64,000 bases of DNA from assembly GCA_020025755.1 (NCBI GenBank), contig JAHHRO010000003.1, positions 11,736-75,735 of the forward strand, given 5' to 3'. The notes beneath the pieces were generated by a model. That model was not told where the DNA came from. It was given only the letters and a program-made list of their open reading frames with translations, and ran no database searches. Source of the stretch: Butyricicoccus sp. (GTDB lineage: Bacteria; Bacillota; Clostridia; Oscillospirales; Butyricicoccaceae). Made by a program: the position numbers and the translations under genes. Below are positions 52,384 to 60,161 of this stretch, piece after piece (the stretch's first letter is position 1; the number at the start of each line of letters is the position of its first letter).

Positions 52384-53180
52384 TGCAGCTCTCACTCAAC
52401 GGACAAGCTACCCAGACCAATGCCCGCTCGCTGTTTGCCCTCGTTCCCGAACACACCGATCGCGTGGTGATCCTAAACGGCTTCCAGACGGCGGAGGATC
52501 TGCCTCTGTCTGACGGTGACTGTGTGACCGTCATCGAGAAGGGCGTTTTTCCACCCACCGATGTGCTGGAATCCATGATGGCTGCACGGCACACGCCCGG
52601 TGTTTTTGAAAAAGTAAAGGCTGCGCGTGTCGGGATCGCCGGACTCGGCGGACTCGGTTCTCATATCGCCTTTGCGCTCGCACGCACAGGCGTTGGACAC
52701 CTGCATCTCGTGGATTTCGATGTGGTAGAGCCAAGCAATTTGAACCGTCAGTGCTACCGCATCTCTGACCTCGGCAAGCCTAAGACACAGGCACTTGCCG
52801 AGCAGCTCCGCACGGTCAACCCGTATCTCACCATTACGACCGACCTTGTGCGCGTGACAGCACAAAATGCAGCCACCCTCTTTGCACAAGATCCCATCGT
52901 CTGCGAGGCGTTCGATGCACCAGCAGCAAAAGCCACACTCATTGACGCCATCCTGACCGCGTGCCCTGATACCATTTTGGTTGCAGCCAGCGGCATGGCA
53001 GGCTTTGGCTCGTGCAATACCATCAAAACGCGCCGTATCACCGACCATTTTTATCTGTGCGGAGACGGCGAGACTGCCGCCGAAGCCGGATGCGGTCTGA
53101 TGGCACCACGCGTTTCCGTCTGCGCCGGACATCAGGCAAATATGATCCTGCGCCTGATCGTGGGCGAAGATACCCCGTAA
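52383..53180 (+). CDS. thiF: ThiS adenylyltransferase ThiF with an N-terminal ThiS-like extension
   Basis: 265-residue E1-like enzyme that activates the ThiS C-terminus. The nucleotide loop GIAGLGGLGSHIAFALARTG (about residues 84-103) and LVDFDVVEPSNLNRQ (about 110) are typical. The first 60 residues look like a degenerate ThiS fold (LSLNGQATQT, DLPLSDGDCVTVIEKG) without the diglycine. Such ThiS-ThiF fusions are known in Clostridia. The zinc CxxC pairs of E. coli ThiF are not seen. Confidence 0.9.
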   Translation: MQLSLNGQATQTNARSLFALVPEHTDRVVILNGFQTAEDLPLSDGDCVTVIEKGVFPPTDVLESMMAARHTPGVFEKVKAARVGIAGLGGLGSHIAFALARTGVGHLHLVDFDVVEPSNLNRQCYRISDLGKPKTQALAEQLRTVNPYLTITTDLVRVTAQNAATLFAQDPIVCEAFDAPAAKATLIDAILTACPDTILVAASGMAGFGSCNTIKTRRITDHFYLCGDGETAAEAGCGLMAPRVSVCAGHQANMILRLIVGEDTP

Positions 53181-53222
53181 AAATTCCAACCTCATATTTC
53201 ATTGATAAAAGGAGAGCTTGCT

Positions 53223-54002
53223 ATGATGACGCAAACCCACGACCCTCTGATCCTTGGCGGACACGAATTTTCTTCCCGTTTCATCATCGGTTCGGGAAAG
53301 ATCTCGATGGACTTCACCCCCACCGTCATCGAAAACAGTGGGGCACAGATCGTGACCCTCGCCCTGCGCCGTGCCAATCAGGCAGGGAGCGAAAATATTC
53401 TGGAGTACATCCCTAAGGGTACGACCCTCCTGCCCAACACCTCAGGCGCACGCAGCGCAGAGGAAGCCGTTCGCATCGCACGGCTGGCGCGTGAGATCGG
53501 CTGCGGTGATTTTGTCAAGATCGAGGTCATCCGCGATTCCAAGTATTTACTGCCCGACAATGCAGAAACCATTCGCGCAACCGAGATCCTTGCCAAGGAA
53601 GGCTTTGTTGTCCTGCCCTATATGTATCCCGATCTCAATGTTGCGCGTGATCTGCAAAATGCAGGCGCAGCAGCGATCATGCCGCTTGCCGCCCCCATCG
53701 GCTCAAATAAGGGGCTGTGTACGCGTGAATTTATCCAGATCCTCGTCGATGAGATCGAACTGCCGATCATCGTAGATGCAGGCATTGGCAAGCCCAGTCA
53801 GGCATGCGAGGCAATGGAAATGGGCTGTGCGGCAGTCATGGCAAACACCGCGATCGCGACTGCCGGAGATGTGGCTGGTATGGCGCGCGCCTTTGGGCAG
53901 GCAGTTGCCGCCGGTCGTGCCGCTTATCTCGCCGGTTTGGGTCGTGTGCTGACGCATGGCGGCGATGCCTCCAGTCCGCTGACCGGCTTCCTGCATGATT
54001 GA
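53223..54002 (+). CDS. thiG: Thiazole synthase ThiG
   Basis: 259-residue TIM-barrel enzyme that joins deoxyxylulose-5-phosphate, the ThiS sulfur and dehydroglycine into the thiazole phosphate. It starts [20 protein letters not shown]. The Schiff-base lysine is in [18 protein letters not shown] (about residue 100), and [19 protein letters not shown] is at about 185. The ATG at 53223 has AGGAGA 7 nt upstream; a second ATG follows directly. Confidence 0.96.
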   Translation: MMTQTHDPLILGGHEFSSRFIIGSGKISMDFTPTVIENSGAQIVTLALRRANQAGSENILEYIPKGTTLLPNTSGARSAEEAVRIARLAREIGCGDFVKIEVIRDSKYLLPDNAETIRATEILAKEGFVVLPYMYPDLNVARDLQNAGAAAIMPLAAPIGSNKGLCTREFIQILVDEIELPIIVDAGIGKPSQACEAMEMGCAAVMANTAIATAGDVAGMARAFGQAVAAGRAAYLAGLGRVLTHGGDASSPLTGFLHD

Positions 54003-54019
54003 TCGGAGGCGGACACCAA

Positions 54020-55171
54020 ATGAGAAAAGTATTTGACCACATGGACTATCTGCCTGATATGGAGCAGACCGAACCCTCTTTGATGGATGCAGTGCTGTCC
54101 GCTGTCAAGGCGTATGACTACACACAATATACTGCATCTGATGTACAGCGCGTCCTCAGCCAGCGCATCATTGATCCGGCAGGCTATGCTGTCCTGCTCT
54201 CCCCTGCCGCCGAACCGTTCCTCGAGCAGATGGCGGCGCGTGCCACCGCGGAGACGCGTGCGCGCTTTGGCAATACCATTTGTATGTTCACACCGCTCTA
54301 TATTGCCAACTATTGCGAAAATGAGTGTGTATACTGCGGCTTCAACTGCAAGAACCGCATCCACCGCGGCAAGCTGACCCTGACAGAGATCGAGCAGGAA
54401 ATGCAGGCGATCGCAAACACCGGACTCAAGGAGATCCTGCTCCTCACCGGAGAATCCCGTGAGATGTCTCCCGTTGATTACATTGGAGACGCGGTCAAGA
54501 TCGCACGCCGCTACTTCTCAACCATCGGCATCGAGATCTATCCGCTCAATACAGAGGAATACCGCTTCTTACAGGAATGCGGCGCAGATTTCGTTTCCGT
54601 CTATCAAGAAACCTATAACCCCGACAAGTACGAGACCCAGCATCTTTCCGGCCCCAAGCGTTCCTTCCCCTACCGTTTTCATGCGCAGGAACGTGCATTG
54701 CAGGGCGGTATGCGCGGTGTCAGCTTCGGCGCGCTGCTCGGTCTGGATGATTTCCGCAAGGATGCCTTTGCTGCCGGTATGCATGCCTATCATGTCCAGC
54801 GTCGCTATCCACATGCGGAGATCTCCTTTTCCTGTCCTCGTCTGCGTCCGATCATCAATGACGCGACGGTCAACCCAAACGATGTACATGAAACCCAGCT
54901 GCTGCAGGTCCTGCTTGCCTATCGTCTGTTCCTGCCCTGTGCCGGAATCACGATCTCGACCCGTGAACGCGCCGGTTTCCGCGATCATATCATTGGTATG
55001 GCGGCAACCAAGATCTCGGCAGGTGTCAAGGTCGGTGTCGGCGGCCACAACGAGGAAGCAAAGGGGGACGAGCAGTTCGAGATCTCCGATGACCGTTCCG
55101 TTGAGGAGGTACACGATATGATCCGTGCGCGTGGCTTACAGCCGGTATTTACTGATTATGTTTATGTTTGA
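54020..55171 (+). CDS. thiH: 2-iminoacetate synthase ThiH (radical SAM)
   Basis: 383-residue radical SAM enzyme that cleaves tyrosine to give dehydroglycine for the thiazole ring. The [4Fe-4S] motif CENECVYCGFNC (CX3CX2C) is at about residue 98. LLLTGESREMSP (about 145) and the C-terminal ISAGVKVGVGGH follow. This is the anaerobe-type route, as opposed to the oxygen-dependent glycine oxidase ThiO. GGAGG lies 10 nt before the ATG. Starts 17 nt after thiG. Confidence 0.95.
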   Translation: MRKVFDHMDYLPDMEQTEPSLMDAVLSAVKAYDYTQYTASDVQRVLSQRIIDPAGYAVLLSPAAEPFLEQMAARATAETRARFGNTICMFTPLYIANYCENECVYCGFNCKNRIHRGKLTLTEIEQEMQAIANTGLKEILLLTGESREMSPVDYIGDAVKIARRYFSTIGIEIYPLNTEEYRFLQECGADFVSVYQETYNPDKYETQHLSGPKRSFPYRFHAQERALQGGMRGVSFGALLGLDDFRKDAFAAGMHAYHVQRRYPHAEISFSCPRLRPIINDATVNPNDVHETQLLQVLLAYRLFLPCAGITISTRERAGFRDHIIGMAATKISAGVKVGVGGHNEEAKGDEQFEISDDRSVEEVHDMIRARGLQPVFTDYVYV

Positions 55172-55748
55172 TCATGTACTTGCGATCACCAATCGCCATT
55201 TATGCCAAGGGGATTTTCTGGAGCAGATCGAACGCCTTGCGGCGGCACATCCAAGAGGGATCGTCCTGCGTGAAAAGGATCTGCCGGAATCCGAATATGA
55301 ATCGCTTGCCGCCGCTGTCATGGAGATCTGTGCAAAGCATCACACCCCCTGCATCCTACATCATTTCTCTGAGGTGGCTGCAAGGCTGCACTGTAAAAAT
55401 CTGCATCTGCCGCTCCCCGATCTGCTTGCACGTTCGCAGGTGGAAAAGCAGGTTTCTCTCCTCGGCGCATCTGTCCACAGCGTAGAGGAAGCACTGGCTG
55501 CCGTTGAGCATGGTGCGGCATACCTGACCGCAGGGCATGTGTTCGAGACCGATTGCAAGGCAGGTCTTGCGCCGCGCGGACTTGATTTTTTGCGCACCGT
55601 CTGCAAGGCTGTGCCGATCCCTGTATATGCGCTTGGTGGGATCACGCCAGAGAACGCAGCGGATTGCCTTGCGGCTGGAGCGGCTGGTGTTGCCATCATG
55701 TCGGGGGCAATGGGTGCGCTTGACCGCTGGGTTTTATCATTCGAATGA
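55158..55748 (+). CDS. thiE: Thiamine phosphate synthase / TenI family protein
   Basis: About 197-residue TIM-barrel protein of the ThiE/TenI family. ALGGITPENAADCLAAGAAG near the C-terminus and the LREKDLPESEYESLA segment are typical. The usual HxGQxD motif of ThiE reads HLPLPD here, so it could be a TenI-like thiazole tautomerase instead of a full synthase. It overlaps the end of thiH by 14 nt. Two ATGs (55158, 55164) are possible and neither has a clear ribosome binding site, consistent with coupling. Confidence 0.8.
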   Translation: MFMFDHVLAITNRHLCQGDFLEQIERLAAAHPRGIVLREKDLPESEYESLAAAVMEICAKHHTPCILHHFSEVAARLHCKNLHLPLPDLLARSQVEKQVSLLGASVHSVEEALAAVEHGAAYLTAGHVFETDCKAGLAPRGLDFLRTVCKAVPIPVYALGGITPENAADCLAAGAAGVAIMSGAMGALDRWVLSFE

Positions 55749-55813
55749 AGCATTTTGGGTGCTCATGGATTGCATGGGCACCCACAGTGCTTTTCTATTT
55801 TTTCAAAATTGTT

Positions 55814-55923
55814 TGGTTTTCATTGCTGGTAAAATGGTTTGCTTCAAAGCAAGGGGTTGTTTTGGAAATCCGTCTGATTTTCATTTCTGCGAAAAGAAAT
55901 TTGCTTCAAAGCAAAGAGTAACG
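55814..55923 (+). repeat. Dispersed intergenic repeat, two tandem copies
   Basis: 55863-55923 is the counterpart of 29418-29478 (TGGAAATCCG, TGATTTTCATTT, AAATTTGCTT). A shorter diverged copy (TGGTTTTCATTG, GTTTGCTTCAAAGCAAG) precedes it at 55814-55859. It follows thiE. Confidence 0.55.
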
Positions 55924-55924
55924 T

Positions 55925-55953
55925 ATAGATTGTAAGTTCTATAGATTGTAAGT
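55925..55953. repeat. 13-bp direct repeat
   Basis: ATAGATTGTAAGT occurs twice (55925-55937 and 55941-55953), separated by TCT. Confidence 0.6.
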
Positions 55954-55986
55954 AAAATTCCTACCAATTCGGTAGGAATTTTCTTT
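55954..55986. terminator. Bidirectional terminator
   Basis: 12-bp perfect stem AAAATTCCTACC/GGTAGGAATTTT with a 5-nt loop, T-rich on both strands. It can serve the thi operon (plus) and the converging gene at 56039-57565 (minus). Confidence 0.85.
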
Positions 55987-56038
55987 TCCACGAAAGGACT
56001 CCTTGCCTCTGCCCGCAAAGCCGTTCTGCGCACTTCCC

Positions 56039-57565
56039 TCATCCTGCACATGCAGCTTGTGTCACGATATGGAAATTGTTCGTATAGGTCACTTCATACT
56101 GTACTGCATTCTCCAGATTCCATTGGATCGTTTTCTTTTCATCAAACAATCTGTCTGTATCCAAGGCGAAGTTTAAGCTGTCTGGTACATAAAACCGTTC
56201 CCATTCGTCCCTCGGATCTGCCGTGATACCGCCATATCTTGTGAGTACCTTTGGCATGGACTTATCATAGGGCGGCAGGGATACGGCTCTGATCTTGGGA
56301 CTGAGCCAGACGACCGTTGTTTTGAGCTGCCCTGTTTCCACCTGTACGATATCCTCACTGCATTGCAGGTAACGCTGTCCCAGCTTGTGATCTGCCAGCA
56401 TCCCGGCCACAAGCAAACCATATAAGCCTGCAAGCAAGCAGAAAATCCACATAAGCTGTTTCCGATAGACCCTCGATTTGCACAGGCGCAGCCCTGTAAA
56501 TGGGAGCACGCACAGCACCGCGCCCAACAGCACCATCCCCATTTCAAACACATACCAATTCCTGTATGCATAGAGCAGCTTCAGCGGTGTATCGCTGTGC
56601 CCCAGTAGTGCCTGCTGTACGGATGGGGAAAAAATCGTAAGTTCCAGCAGCCCCAATGCTCCCAATATCCCAAGCAGCATGAGTCCGAGCGGGAGCATAT
56701 ACTGCTTTCCCAACACTTTGAACCGTTCTGTATAGGTAAGTGCGCGTCCGTCTGCGTGACAGTACCCTATGCCCTTACAAGCCCGACAGCTTTCTACCCC
56801 CTCTGCCGCAGGATATAAGCCGTATCCACCGCACCATTCACACAGGACGACCGGCACATCATCTGAAGGCGTAAAAGGAAGCTCTGTCCCCTGTGCAGCA
56901 AGTGTGAGCATTTGATCCCATGTCACATGCGCAGTTTTGTCCTGCTCCATGATTTTTCTGCGCAATGCCTCCGCATGACACAGCAGCTGTTTGAGCCGTT
57001 CGATCTGCTCCCGTGTGTATACCTGCTCTGCCTCTTTCTCGATCTGCCTGTACTTTTTTATCTCCGCCATATCCTTCATGGCATATAGCTGACAGATGAG
57101 CAAAAAATCTCTTACATATACTCGCCTGCCCATCCCACGGACACGAATGCTCGCGATCCGACAGGTTTCCGGCTCCTCACGCCATCTGTCCAAAGCCCTG
57201 ACATACGCCATCACATCCCCGTCAAGCTGGAGCTTTTCATACAATGCATTGAGTGACTGCTGCACTTCTCTTGCCATTCGCAGCTGATATCGAAACAGCA
57301 GCAATCGTTCCAGTACCACAGCAAGGATCGCCAGCCACAGATCGAATCCCAGCCAGCATAACCCAAAACAGCACCATAAATTTACGATCAGCATGGGAAA
57401 TCTTGTGTGCCGATGCACTGCATACATCAAGTACCATACCCCAAAAAGAAGCGCGGCATATCGCGCGATATCCTGCAATACCGGAAGATGCAGCAGCCAC
57501 CCCAGTGCCTCCACAGCAAGCACAACGCCCAGCACCAAAAGACTCATCCATTTATTGTGTCTCAT
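56039..57565 (-). CDS. Membrane protein with a DnaJ-type double zinc-finger motif
   Basis: 508 residues, family not recognised. Three or four N-terminal hydrophobic segments (about 8-100), a soluble coiled region (about 100-230), then two CxxCxGxG motifs, CEWCGGYG and CRACKGIGYC (about 243-270), as in DnaJ/BSD2-type zinc fingers. Three more membrane segments (about 290-400) and a C-terminal extracytoplasmic domain complete it. Zinc binding and interaction with unfolded protein are inferences from the motif. No operon partner. The ATG at 57565 follows GGAGGTGCAGG. Confidence 0.75.
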   Translation of the reverse strand: MRHNKWMSLLVLGVVLAVEALGWLLHLPVLQDIARYAALLFGVWYLMYAVHRHTRFPMLIVNLWCCFGLCWLGFDLWLAILAVVLERLLLFRYQLRMAREVQQSLNALYEKLQLDGDVMAYVRALDRWREEPETCRIASIRVRGMGRRVYVRDFLLICQLYAMKDMAEIKKYRQIEKEAEQVYTREQIERLKQLLCHAEALRRKIMEQDKTAHVTWDQMLTLAAQGTELPFTPSDDVPVVLCEWCGGYGLYPAAEGVESCRACKGIGYCHADGRALTYTERFKVLGKQYMLPLGLMLLGILGALGLLELTIFSPSVQQALLGHSDTPLKLLYAYRNWYVFEMGMVLLGAVLCVLPFTGLRLCKSRVYRKQLMWIFCLLAGLYGLLVAGMLADHKLGQRYLQCSEDIVQVETGQLKTTVVWLSPKIRAVSLPPYDKSMPKVLTRYGGITADPRDEWERFYVPDSLNFALDTDRLFDEKKTIQWNLENAVQYEVTYTNNFHIVTQAACAG

Positions 57566-57695
57566 CCTGCACCTCCAAACGCTAAAAGATTGATTTTATT
57601 ATACCACACGCTTCCCCCACTTTCTATCAATTCTGCTTTTTCCCCCTTTTTTCTTTATTTATTTTCCCCATTTCGACACCCACTCTTTAAGCGAA

Positions 57696-57706
57696 TATGG
57701 TATACT
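57696..57706 (+). promoter_or_regulatory. Extended -10 promoter of cas3
   Basis: TGGTATACT (57698-57706) forms an extended -10; no good -35 at 17 nt. About 60 nt before the cas3 ATG. Confidence 0.5.
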
Positions 57707-57767
57707 ATAACCAAACACTTTATTCCCTCCTGCTTGATCTCATTTGTACCGAAAGGAGTAAATTTTT

Positions 57768-59903
57768 ATGTCTTCTTATCTCGCCCACATCGCAGCCGAC
57801 AGCCGTGTGCAATCCGTTCGATCCCATTTGGAGGGCACGGCACACCGCGCAGCCCAATTTGCCGAACCATTCGATGCCGCAGCGCAGGGCACACTGGCTG
57901 GCATGGCGCACGACATCGGAAAATACTCTGCCGCATTTCAAAAACGATTGCAGGGTTCTCCGAAACGCACGGATCACGCAACAGCCGGTGCCGCAGAATG
58001 TTTCAAGAGGGATCAGGTATTTGCCGCTTTTGCCGTAGCCGGTCACCACGGTGGTCTGCCAGATGCCGGATGCCGGACAGACACACCGGACAGTGCCACA
58101 TTCTTCGGGCGCATGAATCGCGCCAAAAATTCCCTGCTTCCTGTATACGATGAGTGGAAGACAGAGATCACGCTGCCGCCCACCCCAACCGCGCAGGTTT
58201 CCGATCCCCTGCGTGATATGTTCTTTACCCGTATGCTGTACTCCTGTCTGGTTGACGCGGACTTTCTGGATACGGAAGCCTTTATGGACGGTACAGAACG
58301 CGAGCGCGGTGGATACGATTCGATCCAAACCCTCACCGAGCGGCTGGATTCCTATTGTGCAGGATGGTTCCCACCCAAAACGCATCTCAACGAGAACCGC
58401 TGTGCCATCCTCACCCAATGCCGCGAACAGGGTGATGTGCAAAAGCAGGGGCTGTTCACCCTCACCGTCCCCACCGGCGGTGGAAAGACGATCTCCTCCC
58501 TTGCCTTTGCCCTGCATCATGCACGGGCGCAGAACTTACAGCGCATCATCTATGTAGTTCCCTATACCTCCATCATCGAGCAGACCGCCGCCATCTTCCG
58601 CGAGATCCTCGGTGCAGAAAATGTATTGGAGCATCATTCCGGCGTACTCTATGAAACCCGAGACGAAGCGACCCCACACTCCATCCGCCTTTCTAAAGCC
58701 ACAGAAAACTGGGATATCCCCGTTGTGGTCACGACCGCAGTGGAATTTTTTGAATCACTCTACGCAAACCGTTCTTCTCGCTGCCGTAAGCTGCACAATC
58801 TCGCAAAAAGTGTGATCCTCTTTGACGAGGCACAAATGCTGCCCATCCCCTATCTGCTCCCCTGTGTTTATGCCATCGCACAGCTGGTACATCGCTATCA
58901 TGTATCTGCTGTTTTATGCACCGCGACACAGCCTGCTCTGGATCGACTCTTTCAAAAATACCTGCCCGAATATCCGCCGATCGAGTTATGCCCCGAAGGG
59001 GTCTTCTGTTGGGAAGACTTCCGTCGGGTCACATTTGAAAAACAGGGAAACTATACATGGTCTGCACTTGCCGCACAGCTTGGCAAAGAAACACAGGTAC
59101 TCTGCATCGTCAACACGCGAAAGGCGGCGCAGGCGGTCTTTTCCCAGCTTCCCCCAGACGGCTCCTATCATCTGTCTACCTTGATGTATCCGGCACACCG
59201 CCGCGCGACACTCTCGGAGATCCGAACGCGCTTACAGCAGGGACTGCCCTGCCGCGTTGTATCCACCTCACTGATCGAAGCCGGCGTCGATGTGGACTTT
59301 CCAACCGTCTACCGCGAAGAAGCCGGATTGGATTCCATCCTGCAAGCCGCCGGAAGATGCAACCGAGAGGGTAAAAATGACGCTTCCCAGTCCAAGGTCG
59401 TCGTTTTCAAGGGAGAGGATAAAGCACCGCCCCTGTTTTCTATTCCCATCGGTGCCTATCAACAGGCCATGTGCCATTACGATGCACTGGACAGCCGCGA
59501 TACGATCGCCTTTTATTTCCGTGAACTGCTGGAGCTCAAGGGCGAAGCCGCACTCGACAAAAAAAAGATCCTGCACACAATGCAAAATTCTCCTATGTGC
59601 TTCCGTACCATTGCAAAGGAGTTCCATCTGATCGACAGCCCCACCCAAACCATCTATGTTCCCTTGGAAGACGGAGCCGCACTGACGGCACGTCTGCGCA
59701 GCGGCGAAGATCATAGATCCCTGTTCCGCGCCCTTGGGCGATATGGCGTGTCAGTCTATTCTCAGGACTTTGCTGCACTGGAGGCATCCGGCGCGATCGA
59801 ACTGCTGGAAAATGGCTGTGCCATCCTGATTGATGTTTCCCTGTACAGTCCCGAAACCGGTCTTTCCCTAGACGCTGACAGTGGTCAAGCATTGTTTGTA
59901 TAA
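57768..59903 (+). CDS. cas3: CRISPR-associated nuclease-helicase Cas3 (type I-C)
   Basis: 711-residue effector nuclease recruited by Cascade to degrade target DNA. The N-terminal HD nuclease has GTAHR at about 25, GMAHDIGKYS (about 45-54), TDHATAGAAE and AGHHGGLPD. The SF2 helicase follows with PTGGGKTISSLAFALHHA (about 235), VILFDEAQMLPIPYL (about 350) and the motif VI region ILQAAGRCNREGK (about 525). This HD-first order fits type I-C. AAGGAG lies 9 nt before the ATG. Unlike the next four cas genes it has its own promoter and a hairpin after it. Confidence 0.96.
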   Translation: MSSYLAHIAADSRVQSVRSHLEGTAHRAAQFAEPFDAAAQGTLAGMAHDIGKYSAAFQKRLQGSPKRTDHATAGAAECFKRDQVFAAFAVAGHHGGLPDAGCRTDTPDSATFFGRMNRAKNSLLPVYDEWKTEITLPPTPTAQVSDPLRDMFFTRMLYSCLVDADFLDTEAFMDGTERERGGYDSIQTLTERLDSYCAGWFPPKTHLNENRCAILTQCREQGDVQKQGLFTLTVPTGGGKTISSLAFALHHARAQNLQRIIYVVPYTSIIEQTAAIFREILGAENVLEHHSGVLYETRDEATPHSIRLSKATENWDIPVVVTTAVEFFESLYANRSSRCRKLHNLAKSVILFDEAQMLPIPYLLPCVYAIAQLVHRYHVSAVLCTATQPALDRLFQKYLPEYPPIELCPEGVFCWEDFRRVTFEKQGNYTWSALAAQLGKETQVLCIVNTRKAAQAVFSQLPPDGSYHLSTLMYPAHRRATLSEIRTRLQQGLPCRVVSTSLIEAGVDVDFPTVYREEAGLDSILQAAGRCNREGKNDASQSKVVVFKGEDKAPPLFSIPIGAYQQAMCHYDALDSRDTIAFYFRELLELKGEAALDKKKILHTMQNSPMCFRTIAKEFHLIDSPTQTIYVPLEDGAALTARLRSGEDHRSLFRALGRYGVSVYSQDFAALEASGAIELLENGCAILIDVSLYSPETGLSLDADSGQALFV

Positions 59904-59904
59904 A

Positions 59905-59998
59905 ACAGTAGGGGGACATTCCTGTCCCCCCGTTTCATTACGATATTTCTATCTATTTTTCAATCCACACATCCTTTTCCAAAGGAATAAAATGTGAC
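59905..59998 (-). ncRNA. Predicted crRNA-like regulator: degenerate repeat plus spacer-like guide
   Basis: Minus strand, about 95 nt. The 32-nt segment 59988-59957 resembles a type I-C repeat: a hairpin TCCTTT-GGA-AAAGGA (59986-59972) followed by TGTGTGGATTGAAAA. The 3' part GTGGATTGAAA is the conserved end of type I-C repeats. Directly after comes ATAGATAGAAATATCGTAA (59956-59938), which occurs again on the plus strand at 60058-60076 next to a TTC PAM beside the cas5c promoter. A TATAAT promoter (60005-60010) precedes it and a GC-rich hairpin (59930-59911) follows. Predicted to guide Cascade to the cas5c promoter. Transcription is not demonstrated; no array is in the window to compare the repeat. 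Confidence 0.72.
59911..59930. terminator. Hairpin after cas3, also at the end of the minus-strand crRNA-like unit
   Basis: 8-bp perfect stem GGGGGACA/TGTCCCCC with a TTCC loop, 8 nt after the cas3 stop. T runs are weak on both sides (CGTTT on plus, TACTGTTTT on minus), so it could end either transcript. Confidence 0.65.
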
Positions 59999-60004
59999 TT
60001 TTTT

Positions 60005-60033
60005 ATTATACCGCATTTTTCCCATTCCTGCAA
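60005..60033 (-). promoter_or_regulatory. Promoter of the crRNA-like regulator
   Basis: Minus strand TTGCAG (60033-60028), 17-nt spacer, perfect TATAAT (60010-60005). Start expected near 59998, about 10 nt before the repeat-like segment. Confidence 0.6.
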
Positions 60034-60054
60034 GCAGAAAGTATACTTGTATTA

Positions 60055-60076
60055 TTCATAGATAGAAATATCGTAA
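60055..60076 (+). promoter_or_regulatory. Predicted Cascade target site (TTC PAM + 19-nt match) upstream of cas5c
   Basis: TTC (60055-60057) then ATAGATAGAAATATCGTAA (60058-60076), identical to the spacer-like part of the minus-strand unit. With 59938-59956 it forms a perfect 19-bp inverted repeat 101 nt apart. A full-length R-loop of about 34 nt would cover the -35 box at 60082-60087. Confidence 0.72.
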
Positions 60077-60081
60077 ATATA

Positions 60082-60110
60082 TTGACAACCATCTTGCAGT
60101 GTAGTAGACT
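60082..60110 (+). promoter_or_regulatory. Promoter of cas5c-cas8c-cas7c-cas4
   Basis: Consensus TTGACA (60082-60087), 17-nt spacer, TAGACT (60105-60110). Leader of about 45 nt to the cas5c ATG, with no room for another gene. Confidence 0.85.
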
Positions 60111-60161
60111 TGCCTTAAGGAGAAAACAAATTCTCACTTCAAGTAGAAAGGAGCGTATCCA

